Below are positions 30,998 through 39,336 of a DNA stretch of 64,000 nucleotides, one piece after another. Made by a program: the position numbers and the translations under genes. Numbering within the stretch: the first letter of the stretch is position 1; each line of letters opens with the position of its first letter. Source of the stretch: Streptomyces diastaticus subsp. diastaticus (lineage in GTDB: Bacteria; Actinomycetota; Actinomycetes; Streptomycetales; Streptomycetaceae); assembly GCF_011170125.1 (NCBI RefSeq), contig NZ_BLLN01000003.1:1312501-1376500 (forward strand), written 5' to 3'. The notes beneath the pieces are model-generated. The model had not been told where the DNA came from, did not search any database, and saw only the letters and a program-made list of their open reading frames with translations.

Positions 30998-31980
30998 GGC
31001 GCGGGGGTGCGGGCCGGCTCGGTGCGGCTCTGGGCCAGGGCCGCACCGGCCAGCACCACCAGGGCGCCGGCCGGTGTCGGCCAGGCCAGGGGCTCGCCCA
31101 GCAGGGCGACACCCGCGGCGGTGGCGATGACCGGGACCAGGTAGGTGACCATCTGGCCGATCGTGGGGCCGACCTCGGCCACCAGCCCGTACTGGAGGAG
31201 CAGGGCGAGGCCGGTGCCGAGGGCGCCGAGGGCGACCACGGCCAGCAGCGGGCCGACCGGGAAGGTGGCCGGTACGGAGGTGAAGAGGGGGGTGACTGCG
31301 GCCAGTTGCACGGTGGCCAGCAGCAACTGGCCGGTCATCACGGAGAGGTGGGAGGCGTCCGCGCCCGCCAGTGTCCGGCGCACGTAGATCCAGCCGACCG
31401 GGTAGCAGAGCGAGGCGAGCAGGGCCAGCGCCGTGCCCCGGACGTCCAGTCCGCTGAACCCCTCCCAGACACCCAGCACCGTCAGCACGCCGAGGAAGCC
31501 GAGGCCGAGCCCGGCGACCCGGCGGCGGGTCGGCCGGTCCTCCGAGAGGGCGACCAGCGACAGCGCCATGCCCCACAGCGGCGAGGTCGCGTTGCAGATC
31601 CCGGCCAGGGTGGAGGGGATGGTCAGCTCGGCGTAGGCGAAGAGCGAGAACGGCACCGCGTTGAGCAGGAACGCCGCCACCGTCAGATGTCCCCAGACCC
31701 GGGCGCCGCGCGGCAGCCGGTCGCGGCGGACGGCGAGGGCGGTGGCCAGCAGCAGCGTGCCGAAGACCAGGCGGCCGAGGGTCACCTGGAGCGGTGCGTA
31801 CGCCTCCGTGCCGACCTTGATCAGCAGGAAGCTGAACCCCCAGATCAGTGACAGCACGGCGAACCGGACGCGCCAGCCGACCCGGTGGGCGCGGGGCGGT
31901 GTCGCCGGAACAGGCGGGGCGGGCGCGGAGGCCGGGGCGGAGGCGGCGGGAGCCCCGGGCTCCGGGGGAGCGGTGGTCAT
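30988..31980 (-). CDS. EamA family transporter, LysR-linked
   Basis: A 330-residue transporter with an Ala/Pro-rich N-terminus and ten helices. Repeat signatures include LSLIWGFSFLLIKVGTEAYA and TIGQMVTYLVPVIATAAGVA. It is divergently transcribed from a LysR regulator, the usual arrangement for regulated exporters. A promoter TTGTCC-17-CAGAGT (minus strand) places transcription start 6 nt from the ATG, so it is probably leaderless. Substrate unknown. Confidence 0.86.
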   Translation of the reverse strand: MTTAPPEPGAPAASAPASAPAPPVPATPPRAHRVGWRVRFAVLSLIWGFSFLLIKVGTEAYAPLQVTLGRLVFGTLLLATALAVRRDRLPRGARVWGHLTVAAFLLNAVPFSLFAYAELTIPSTLAGICNATSPLWGMALSLVALSEDRPTRRRVAGLGLGFLGVLTVLGVWEGFSGLDVRGTALALLASLCYPVGWIYVRRTLAGADASHLSVMTGQLLLATVQLAAVTPLFTSVPATFPVGPLLAVVALGALGTGLALLLQYGLVAEVGPTIGQMVTYLVPVIATAAGVALLGEPLAWPTPAGALVVLAGAALAQSRTEPARTPAPQP

Positions 31981-31986
31981 GACGCC

Positions 31987-32046
31987 ACTCTGCGGCGGTC
32001 CCCGCTTAAGGACAAGCGACTATTCGTGCGAGGAACCGCGTAGCAT
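31987..32046. promoter_or_regulatory. Divergent promoters of the EamA and LysR genes
   Basis: On the minus strand, TTGTCC (complement of 32010-32015) and CAGAGT (complement of 31987-31992) are 17 nt apart. On the plus strand, TAGCAT at 32041-32046 lies 7 nt before the LysR ATG. Between them, CGACTATTCG near 32017 has short inverted arms and could be part of a LysR site. Confidence 0.55.
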
Positions 32047-32053
32047 CGCTTAC

Positions 32054-32956
32054 ATGTTGAACCTGGAGCGCCTCCGCACCCTCGACGCCCTCGCCCGCCA
32101 CGGCTCGGTCGTGGCGGCCTCCGCGGCCCTGCACGTCACCACCTCCGCCGTCTCCCAGCAACTCGGCAAGCTGGAACGCGAGACCGGCAGGCAGCTCATC
32201 GCCCGGCAGGGGCGAGGGGTCCGGCTCACCGACGCGGGGCGGCTGCTGGCCGACCACGCGGCGCGCATCCTGTCCCAGGTGGAGCAGGCCGAGGTGGACC
32301 TGGAGGCTCAGCGCGGCGCCGTCGTCGGCGAGTTGCGGCTCAGCGCCTTCCCGACCGCCGCCCGGGGTCTGCTGCCCGCCACCCTCGCGGCGCTGCGCGC
32401 CGCCCATCCCGCGCTGCGTGTCGGCTCCCGCGAACTGGAGGCGGGCGAGGGGGTGCGCGCGGTGGTGCGCGGCGACCTCGACCTCGCGGTGGTCCTCGAC
32501 TGGTACAACAAGCCGCTCCCGCTGCCCGCCGGGCTGGTCAAGGCCTCACTGCTGGACGACCCGGCGGACGTGGCCGTCCCCGTCGGCCATCCGCTCGCCG
32601 GACGGGATTCGGTCGAGCTGGCGGAGCTGGCCGAGGACGACTGGATCACCTGGGCGGACGGTGAGTTCTGCCACGAGTGGCTGATGTTCACACTGCGCGC
32701 CCAGGGCATCGAACCGCGTACCACCCACCGCGCGGAGGAAGGTCACACCCAACTCGCGCTGGTCGCCGCCGGCCTGGGAGTCTGCGTCGCCCCCCGGCTC
32801 GGCCGGGACCCGCTGCCCGAGGGCATCCGCACACTGCCGGTGCGCAACGGCATCCGCCGTCACGTCTACGCCCTCTGGCGCGCCGACGCCGACCGCCGGC
32901 CCTCGATCAGGGCCGCCGTCGCCGCCCTGGAGCGGGCGGCGACGGCCCTGGCGTGA
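32054..32956 (+). CDS. LysR family transcriptional regulator
   Basis: A 300-residue LysR protein: helix-turn-helix at about 1-60 (LRTLDALARHGSVVAASAAL, then TTSAVSQQLGKLERETG), linker helix, and a two-lobed effector domain ending near 290. The ATG is probably leaderless (-10 TAGCAT). It is divergent from an EamA transporter that it most likely regulates. No ligand can be deduced. Confidence 0.88.
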   Translation: MLNLERLRTLDALARHGSVVAASAALHVTTSAVSQQLGKLERETGRQLIARQGRGVRLTDAGRLLADHAARILSQVEQAEVDLEAQRGAVVGELRLSAFPTAARGLLPATLAALRAAHPALRVGSRELEAGEGVRAVVRGDLDLAVVLDWYNKPLPLPAGLVKASLLDDPADVAVPVGHPLAGRDSVELAELAEDDWITWADGEFCHEWLMFTLRAQGIEPRTTHRAEEGHTQLALVAAGLGVCVAPRLGRDPLPEGIRTLPVRNGIRRHVYALWRADADRRPSIRAAVAALERAATALA

Positions 32957-33321
32957 GCCGCCGCGCCCTCGCCTTCTAGAGAGGCCCACGTGGAACGGGG
33001 GGCTCGCTTCGGGACTGTCGGTCCCCGGCGGTGACCGCTCGCCCGAGGCCGCCTCCGGACCCGCTGGAGACGCCCGAGCCGAGGGTGGCGAGGGGCTCGG
33101 AAGGCGGGCCTGGTCCGCCGGCGCGAGCAGACCCGCCAGGACGGTCCACGCGGTCGGGGCCGGCGGTGGCGGTGGCGGGCCAAGTCGTGTCCGGCCTGTG
33201 GTGGCGGGGCGAGGAGCCCGCCGGCCGAGGAGGGCCGGAGCCCGCTGCCGTTGCCGGTGCGGGGCGGCCGAGCCCGGCCGCCGTGTGCCGCACCCGGGCG
33301 GGGGCGTGCGTCCCCCGTCGC
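32957..33321. other. Intergenic region, nothing recognised
   Basis: About 365 nt between the convergent LysR and TetR genes. Open frames exist in several phases but have no start sites or family features. I saw no strong hairpin. Confidence 0.6.
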
Positions 33322-33978
33322 TCACTTCGCGTCAGGCGGCGCCGCCCGGCCCGTACCGCCGCCGGGTTCCCGGCGCAGCGCGGCGAGCGTCGCCCGCAAG
33401 CCCTCGATCAGCGCGGCGAGTCCGGTTTCGAAGGCCAGTTCGCGATGGTGGGGCGGGGCGCAGCGGAGCGGGCCGAGGCCCGCCGGGAGGTGCTCACCGT
33501 GCAGCCCGTCCTCGGGGTGGGCGTCGAGGTCCAGGGCGGAACCGATCAGGAAGTACTCGACGGAGCGGACCACGGGCAGCAGCCGCTCCTCGGGCCAGCC
33601 CGCCGCGCGCAGCGCGTCGAACGCCCTGGCGTACGCCTCCAGGGCGGCGGGGACGCGGACCGGGCGGGAGGCGATCAGGGGGACCGCGCGGGGGTGGGCG
33701 GCGAAGGCGGCACGGTAGGAGCGGGCCCAGAGGTCGATCACCCCGGTCCACGGGCCGGTGGCGTCGGCCAGTTCCATCTCGGCGACGATCAGCGCGTGGA
33801 GGCCGTCCACGATCTCGTCCCGCCCCGACACGTAGGCGTAGAGCGAGGGCCCCTTGACGCCCAGCCGCTTCGCCACCCGGGAGGCCGACAGGGCGTCCGG
33901 CCCCTCCTCGTCGACCAGTGCGAGGGCGGCCCGCATGATGCCCTCGCGGGTCACCAGCCGTCGTGGCGGTCTGCCCAT
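33322..33978 (-). CDS. TetR family transcriptional regulator
   Basis: A 218-residue repressor with a TetR helix-turn-helix at about 12-60 (GIMRAALALVDEEGPDALSA, SRVAKRLGVKGPSLYAYVSG) and a TetR_C-like ligand domain with WARSYRAAFAAHPRAVPLIA. The ATG has AGGAG 8 nt upstream; a GTG at 33999 would overlap that site. It is divergent from an amidase gene, with a 23-bp palindrome between the two, which predicts repression of both. Confidence 0.87.
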   Translation of the reverse strand: MGRPPRRLVTREGIMRAALALVDEEGPDALSASRVAKRLGVKGPSLYAYVSGRDEIVDGLHALIVAEMELADATGPWTGVIDLWARSYRAAFAAHPRAVPLIASRPVRVPAALEAYARAFDALRAAGWPEERLLPVVRSVEYFLIGSALDLDAHPEDGLHGEHLPAGLGPLRCAPPHHRELAFETGLAALIEGLRATLAALRREPGGGTGRAAPPDAK

Positions 33979-34078
33979 CCCGGTACTCCTCGTGCCCACG
34001 ACGCCCCTCGGAGGCCGCTCCCGCGGTACCGGACGTCCTCTTGTCGGTGACCGGGCAGCAGTGTACGTTCCGGGCGTA

Positions 34079-34101
34079 TAAAACTACGGTCCATAGTTTT
34101 A
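34079..34101. promoter_or_regulatory. TetR operator candidate
   Basis: TAAAACTA and TAGTTTTA form perfect 8-bp arms around a 7-nt centre. The first arm overlaps TATAAA at 34077-34082, a likely -10 for the amidase, and the site ends 13 nt before the amidase ATG, next to its GGAGG. AT-rich sequence is rare here, so the palindrome stands out. Confidence 0.8.
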
Positions 34102-34114
34102 CGGAGGTCGGGGC

Positions 34115-35593
34115 ATGGAGTACGCGGAGTACCGGGCGCGGGACGCGGTGGGGCTCGCCGCCCTGGTGGCGGACGGCGAGGTCTCGGCGGCCGAACTGCT
34201 GGAGGTGGCCCTGGCGCGGGCGGAGGCCGTCGACGGCAAGCTCAACGCCATCGTCCGGCCCATGCACGACCTCGCCCGCGAGCGCGCCAGGACCCCGCTG
34301 ACCGGGCCCTTCGCCGGAGTCCCCTTCCTCATCAAGGACCTCTCGCAGGACTACGCCGGACTGCCCACCGGGAGCGGGACCCGCTCGCTCGCCCACCTGC
34401 CCGCCGAACGGCACAGCGCGGTGGTCGAACGCTGGCTGGAGGCGGGGCTGGTGATCTTCGGCAAGACCAACACCCCCGAGTTCGGGGCGAAGGGCATCAC
34501 CGAACCGGAGGTGAACGGGCCCACCCGCAACCCCTGGGACCTCACCCGCACCCCGGGCGGCTCCTCCGGCGGGTCGGCGGCCGCCGTGGCCGCCGGGGTC
34601 GTGCCGATGGCCGGGGCCAACGACGGCGGCGGCTCCATCCGCATCCCCGCCGCCTGCTGCGGCCTCTTCGGCCTGAAGCCGGGACGCGGCCTGGTCCCGG
34701 CCGGTCCCGCCGCCGCCGAGGACCTGCACGGCGCCGCGACCAACGGCGCCGTCTCGCGCACCGTCCGCGACAGCGCCGCCATCCTCGACGTCCTCACCGC
34801 CCGCCCCGACCCCGGCGGCCCCTACCTCGCCGCCCGCCCGGAGTTGCCGTACGCCGAACTCGCCCGCCGTCCACGCAAGCTGCGGATCGGGTTCACCACC
34901 CGCTCGCCGATCGGCACCGAGGTCGACCCGCACGCGGTCGCCGCCGTCGACGAGACGGCGAAGCTCCTCGCCCACCTGGGACACGAGGTCGAACCGGCCG
35001 AACCGGAGATCGACCACCGGCAGCTCGCGCTCGACTTCCTCGCCATGTGGACCACCCAACTCGCCCAGACCGTCGACGAGATACGCCGCACCACCGGCGC
35101 CGGACCGGGCGACTTCGAACTCGACACCCACCTGCTGGCCGCCGCCGGCCGCTCCCTCCCCGCACCCCGCTACTTCGCCGCCCACCAGCGCTGGAACACC
35201 TACAGCCGGCAGCTCGCCGCCTTCCACGACCGCTACGACCTGCTGCTCACCCCCACCCTCGCCCGCCCGCCCGTGCGCCTCGGCGAGCTGGACACCCCCG
35301 CACCGGTCCGCACCCTCGCCCGCGGGCTGATGAAGGTCGGGCTGCTCGGCACGCTGGCCGGGACCAAGGCGTGGGAACGCGCGGTCATCGCCAACCTGGC
35401 GGCGACGCCGTACACCCAGCTCGCCAACATCACCGGGCGGCCCGCGATGAGCGTGCCCACCTACCGCACCCCCGAGGGGCTGCCGCTGGGCACCCAGTTC
35501 GTGGGGCCGCTGGGCGGGGAGGGGACGCTGCTCGCCCTCGCCGCGCAGATCGAGGCCGAGCGGCCCTGGGCCCATCTGGAGCCGGCGTTGTGA
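34115..35593 (+). CDS. Amidase signature family hydrolase
   Basis: A 492-residue amidase with the complete Ser-Ser-Lys triad: K74 (FLIKDLSQDY), the cis serine in GGSSGGSAAAVAAG (S150/S151) and nucleophile S174 (GGGSIRIPAACCG). It hydrolyses a carboxamide, and the substrate is not evident. GGAGG lies 7 nt before the ATG. Expression is probably repressed by the divergent TetR through the palindrome between them. The downstream amine oxidase gene is convergent, 19 nt away. Confidence 0.9.
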   Translation: MEYAEYRARDAVGLAALVADGEVSAAELLEVALARAEAVDGKLNAIVRPMHDLARERARTPLTGPFAGVPFLIKDLSQDYAGLPTGSGTRSLAHLPAERHSAVVERWLEAGLVIFGKTNTPEFGAKGITEPEVNGPTRNPWDLTRTPGGSSGGSAAAVAAGVVPMAGANDGGGSIRIPAACCGLFGLKPGRGLVPAGPAAAEDLHGAATNGAVSRTVRDSAAILDVLTARPDPGGPYLAARPELPYAELARRPRKLRIGFTTRSPIGTEVDPHAVAAVDETAKLLAHLGHEVEPAEPEIDHRQLALDFLAMWTTQLAQTVDEIRRTTGAGPGDFELDTHLLAAAGRSLPAPRYFAAHQRWNTYSRQLAAFHDRYDLLLTPTLARPPVRLGELDTPAPVRTLARGLMKVGLLGTLAGTKAWERAVIANLAATPYTQLANITGRPAMSVPTYRTPEGLPLGTQFVGPLGGEGTLLALAAQIEAERPWAHLEPAL

Positions 35594-35612
35594 CCGTGTG
35601 TCCGGCCGGGGC

Positions 35613-36944
35613 TCACAGCGAGCGGCGTACCTCCTCGGCGGCCCGGTAGCCGGACTCCACGGCCCCTTCGAAGTAGCCGTTCCAGCGGACGGCCGTCTCG
35701 GTCCCGGCCCAGTGCAGGGGGCCGACCGGCTCGCGCAGCGACGGGCCGAAGGTGGTCCACGCACCGGGCACCAGGTGGCCCGAGAAGCAGCCCCGCGTCC
35801 ACTCCTCGGCCAGCCAGTCGAACTCGACGAAGTCGTCCGGGGCGCCGGCCTCCTCCCCGAAGAGGGCGGTGAGATGGTCCAGGACGGCACGGCGGCGGGT
35901 CGCGGGCGCCTGGCGGCGCAACAGGACGGCCTCGGCGCCGTAGGCGAAGCCCGTCAGCACCGCCCGGGGCGCGTCGGGCGGCGTGTTGTCCACGGTCTCC
36001 GTCAGCACGCCCTCGGCCGACTGGGAGACGCCCGAGAGGCCGGCGGCCCGCCAGAACGGCGCGGTGTACACCGCGTGTGTCTTCAGCGCCGTGCCCGCGG
36101 GCATCCGCTGGAGCAGGCCGGCCCGCAGCGGGGGCAGCGCGGGGGAGTAGCGGACGCGGCCCGCCAGCACCGGCGGGACCGCGAGCACCACCCGTGCCGC
36201 GTCCCACGCCCCGCCCGGGGTGTGCACGCGGGCGGAGCGCGGGGTGTACTCGACCGCCTCGACCGGCTGTCCCAGTCGCAGGGTCCCTTCGGGAAGCCCC
36301 GCGGCCATGCGCTCGGCGAGGTGCTGGGCGCCGCCGGCGAAGCGGGTCTCCTGCGCGCCGCCCTCGTAGCCGAGCAACGGCTCGGTGCCGCCCCCGCTCG
36401 CCACGTAGAAGAGCGTCTCCAGGAGCGAGGTCTCGGTCGGCCCGGCCGACAGGAGGCCGCCGGAGACCAGCCTGCCGACCAGGTCGCGGGCGGCGGGCGG
36501 GGCGCCGGTCGCCGCCAGCCAGGAGGCGAAGGTGCGGCCGTCCTGGCCGGCCGCCCCGGGAGCCGACCACGGCCGGTCGGGCGGCACCGCGCGGGCCAGC
36601 CTGTCGAGGGCGGCCAGCACCTCGGCGGCCTCGGCGGGCAACTCCTCCACGCGCCGCCCGCCGTACTCGATCAGAGCCGCCCCCCGGGACGGCGTGGGGT
36701 ACGTCCGTACGGCGTGCCGGTGCACCAGGTCCGCCATGTGCCGCTGGGCCGGCCCGATCCACTGGCCGCCGAGGTCGAGCTGGGTGCCGTCGGGGAGGAA
36801 GCGGGTCAGGGCCCGGCCGCCGACGCGGGGCCGGGCCTCCACCACCCGTACCGTCAGGCCCTCCCGGACCAGCGCGTCGGCGGCGCTCAGTCCCGCGAAC
36901 CCGGCTCCCGCCACCACCACGTCGCACTCGCCGAACCGCGCCAT
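35613..36944 (-). CDS. Flavin monoamine oxidase family protein
   Basis: About 443 residues. FAD-binding Rossmann motif near the N-terminus (VVVAGAGFAGLSAADALVRE, then VVEARPRVGGRALT), LDLGGQWIGPAQRHM, and the C-terminal FAD segment PLHWAGTETAVRWNGYFEGA with VESGYRAAEE. These match the MAO/putrescine-oxidase group that oxidises amines to aldehydes. No signal peptide is seen. The ATG at 36944 has GGAAGG 8 nt upstream. The nearby amidase and the divergent HipA-like gene do not reveal the substrate. Confidence 0.89.
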   Translation of the reverse strand: MARFGECDVVVAGAGFAGLSAADALVREGLTVRVVEARPRVGGRALTRFLPDGTQLDLGGQWIGPAQRHMADLVHRHAVRTYPTPSRGAALIEYGGRRVEELPAEAAEVLAALDRLARAVPPDRPWSAPGAAGQDGRTFASWLAATGAPPAARDLVGRLVSGGLLSAGPTETSLLETLFYVASGGGTEPLLGYEGGAQETRFAGGAQHLAERMAAGLPEGTLRLGQPVEAVEYTPRSARVHTPGGAWDAARVVLAVPPVLAGRVRYSPALPPLRAGLLQRMPAGTALKTHAVYTAPFWRAAGLSGVSQSAEGVLTETVDNTPPDAPRAVLTGFAYGAEAVLLRRQAPATRRRAVLDHLTALFGEEAGAPDDFVEFDWLAEEWTRGCFSGHLVPGAWTTFGPSLREPVGPLHWAGTETAVRWNGYFEGAVESGYRAAEEVRRSL

Positions 36945-37158
36945 CACGCCGCCTTCCGTGCCGCAGACCGTGCCTGACGCAAGCCTCGCCCCGGACACGA
37001 CGGGCCGCATCCCGGCCGCCCGTGACCCGCGACGCGCTCAGGCCGGCCGGGCCGAGCGCCAGGGGCCCCGGACCACCCTCGGGCACCGGGCCTCGCGGCG
37101 GTGGGCCGCCGCCCCACGGCCCGCCGGGACCGCCCCGGCCCGCACGTAGTGTGGGCGC

Positions 37159-37995
37159 ATGCTCACCGAAGTCACCACGACCCGCTACATCACGCCGCTG
37201 CGGGAGGGCGGGTCCCTCCCCGGTCTGGTCGAGGCGGAACGGGACGGCGTCCGCGCCCCCTACGTCCTGAAGTTCAGCGGCGCCGGACAGGGCCGCAAGA
37301 CCCTGGTCGCCGAGGTCGTCTGCGGGCAGCTCGCCCGCGCCCTCGGCCTGCGCGTCCCCGAACTGGTGGCGCTCCGGCTCGATCCGGTGCTCGGCCTCGG
37401 CGAGCCGGACGAGGAGGTGCAGGCGCTGCTCAAGTCCAGTGGCGGCCTCAACCTCGGCATGGCCTACCTCAGCGGCGCCCTCGGCCACGACCCGCTCGCC
37501 TACACCGTGCGGCCCGACGAGGCGGCCCGCGTCCTGTGGTTCGACGCGCTGGTGGGCAACGTCGACCGCTCCTGGCGCAACCCCAACCTGCTGGTCCGCC
37601 ACGGCGACCTCTGGCTCATCGACCACGGCGCCACGATGATCTGGCACCACAACTGGCCCACCGCCCAGAAGTCCGCGCTGCGTCCCTACGACGGGGGCGG
37701 CCACGTCCTCGCCCCCTGCACCTCCGCGCCCGAGGTCGCCGCCGCCGACGCCGAGCTGCGCCCGCTCCTCACCCCGGAGCTGCTCGCCGCGGTCACCGCC
37801 GACGTCCCGGACGTCTGGCTGGCCGACGAGCCCGGCTTCGATACGCCGGACGCCGTCCGCCACGCCTACGCCGAGATCCTGCTGACCCGCGCCGAGGGCC
37901 TGCTCGGCCGTCTCACCCTTCCCTCCGGCCTCGCCCCGGCCGGCCCGCCCTACGGCTGGCGTGTCCCCGCCGCCGGTGAGGAGTTCCGCCCGTGA
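37159..37995 (+). CDS. HipA-like kinase family protein
   Basis: A 278-residue protein resembling the kinase part of HipA without its N-subdomain. Visible motifs are PYVLKFSGAGQGRKTLVAEV (ATP loop with lysine), FDALVGNVDRSWRNPNLLV (catalytic loop, N-x-D-R-x-x-x-N) and LWLIDHGATMIWHHNW (metal-binding I-D-H). It is followed, with a 4-nt overlap, by a DUF3037 gene, a pairing known in other bacteria. TAGTGT 6 nt before the ATG suggests a leaderless message. Its target is unknown. Confidence 0.83.
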   Translation: MLTEVTTTRYITPLREGGSLPGLVEAERDGVRAPYVLKFSGAGQGRKTLVAEVVCGQLARALGLRVPELVALRLDPVLGLGEPDEEVQALLKSSGGLNLGMAYLSGALGHDPLAYTVRPDEAARVLWFDALVGNVDRSWRNPNLLVRHGDLWLIDHGATMIWHHNWPTAQKSALRPYDGGGHVLAPCTSAPEVAAADAELRPLLTPELLAAVTADVPDVWLADEPGFDTPDAVRHAYAEILLTRAEGLLGRLTLPSGLAPAGPPYGWRVPAAGEEFRP

Positions 37996-38378
37996 CCACC
38001 GGCCCGCACGTCTACGAGTACGCGACCCTGCGCGTCGTCCCCCGCGTCGAGCGCGGTGAGCTGATCAACGCCGGAGTGGTCGTCTACTGCCGCGCCCGGG
38101 GCGTGGTCGCCGCCCGCACCCACCTCGACGAGGCCCGCCTCGCCGCCCTGGACCCGGCCGCCGACACCATCGGTGTCCGGGCCGCCCTCGCCGCCGTCGT
38201 GCGCATCTGCGCGGGCGGCGAGGCGGCGGGCCAGGCCGCGGGCGACGACGCCGGGCGGCGCTTCCGCTGGGTCATCGCGCCGCGCTCCACCGTCGTACAG
38301 CCCGGGCCCGTCCACACCGGCCTCACCGACGACCCGGAGGCGGAGGCCGACCGCCTGCTCGAACAGCTCGTGCTGTGA
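37992..38378 (+). CDS. DUF3037 protein
   Basis: A 128-residue protein with the DUF3037 core YEYATLRVVPRVERGELINA followed by GVVVYCRARG. The GTG overlaps the stop of the HipA-like gene as GTGA, so the two are coupled. In this pairing the DUF3037 protein may regulate the kinase or be its substrate; neither is established. Confidence 0.84.
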   Translation: MTTGPHVYEYATLRVVPRVERGELINAGVVVYCRARGVVAARTHLDEARLAALDPAADTIGVRAALAAVVRICAGGEAAGQAAGDDAGRRFRWVIAPRSTVVQPGPVHTGLTDDPEAEADRLLEQLVL

Positions 38379-38403
38379 TCCTCGTCCGGCCCTCCGTGTG
38401 CCG

Positions 38404-38432
38404 TTGACACCGGGTGCCGGTGCTTCTAGCGT
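38404..38432 (+). promoter_or_regulatory. Promoter TTGACA-17-TAGCGT
   Basis: A consensus -35 hexamer and a good -10 with 17-nt spacing lie upstream of the two SDR genes, giving a start near 38439. Its quality suggests strong expression when not repressed. Confidence 0.75.
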
Positions 38433-38450
38433 CACGACGGGAGAAGGTAC

Positions 38451-38464
38451 TAAGCGGTCGCTCA
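38451..38464. promoter_or_regulatory. Possible operator TAAGCGGTCGCTCA
   Basis: AGCG and CGCT arms around a 2-nt centre, just downstream of the predicted transcription start of the SDR operon. AAGCG-n-CGCT-type palindromes are typical of TetR-family sites near acyl-CoA and fatty-acid genes in actinobacteria; the regulator is not in this window. Confidence 0.45.
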
Positions 38465-38545
38465 CCCGTGAGGCCAGGCCGCCGCCCGGGGCCGCACCCA
38501 CGGCTTCCCAGAGGTTCCAGGATTTCCAGGACGAGGAGAACCAGC

Positions 38546-39307
38546 ATGTCCACCACCGAGCAGCGTGTCGCCGTCGTGACCGGGGCCGCCCGCGGCATCG
38601 GCGCCGCCACCGCCGTGCGGCTGGCCGCCGAGGGCCGCGCCGTCGCCGTCATCGACCTCGACGAGGCAGCCTGCAAGGACACCGTCGAGCAGATCACCGC
38701 CGCCGGGGGCCGCGCCCTCGCCGTCGGCTGCGACGTCTCCGACGAGGCCCAGGTCCAGGCGGCGGTCGACCGCGTCGCCGCCGAGCTCGGCGCGCCCACC
38801 ATCCTGGTCAACAACGCCGGTGTCCTCCGCGACAACCTCCTCTTCAAGATGAGCGCCGCCGACTGGGACACCGTCATGAACGTGCACCTGCGGGGTGCCT
38901 TCCTGATGAGCCGCGCCGTGCAGAAGCACATGGTCGACGCCGCGTTCGGCCGGATCGTCAACCTCTCCAGCTCCTCCGCCCTCGGCAACCGCGGCCAGGT
39001 CAACTACTCCGCCGCCAAGGCCGGGCTCCAGGGCCTGACGAAGACCCTCGCCAAGGAACTGGGCAAGTTCGGCGTCACCGCCAACTCCGTGGCCCCCGGC
39101 TTCATCGCCACCGACATGACCGCGGCCACCGCCGAGCGCGTCGGCATGGGCTTCGAGGACTTCCAGGCGGCCGCCGCCACCCAGATCCCCGTCCAGCGCG
39201 TCGGCACCCCCGACGACATCGCCAACGCCATCGCCTTCTTCACGGGCGACGCGGCCGGCTTCGTCTCCGGCCAGGTCTTGTACGTGGCCGGCGGCCCGCT
39301 CAACTGA
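38546..39307 (+). CDS. fabG: 3-oxoacyl-ACP reductase FabG-like SDR
   Basis: A 253-residue short-chain dehydrogenase with the NADP site TGAARGIG at 12-19, the NNAG motif, and catalytic Y154-x3-K158 (NYSAAK) with the serine in NLSSSSALG. The residues after the tyrosine (AGLQGLTKTLAKELGKFGVT) and the VSGQVLYVAGGP end fit FabG rather than other SDRs, though the in vivo substrate may be an acyl-CoA. GAGGAG precedes the ATG. It is first in a two-gene unit. Confidence 0.87.
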   Translation: MSTTEQRVAVVTGAARGIGAATAVRLAAEGRAVAVIDLDEAACKDTVEQITAAGGRALAVGCDVSDEAQVQAAVDRVAAELGAPTILVNNAGVLRDNLLFKMSAADWDTVMNVHLRGAFLMSRAVQKHMVDAAFGRIVNLSSSSALGNRGQVNYSAAKAGLQGLTKTLAKELGKFGVTANSVAPGFIATDMTAATAERVGMGFEDFQAAAATQIPVQRVGTPDDIANAIAFFTGDAAGFVSGQVLYVAGGPLN

Positions 39308-39336
39308 CCCCCCGCCGCGAAGAACGGACGACGAAC

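Noticed and set aside
37159..38378. HipA-like gene as a classical HipBA toxin-antitoxin system
   Set aside because: There is no HipB-like helix-turn-helix gene, and the partner is DUF3037.
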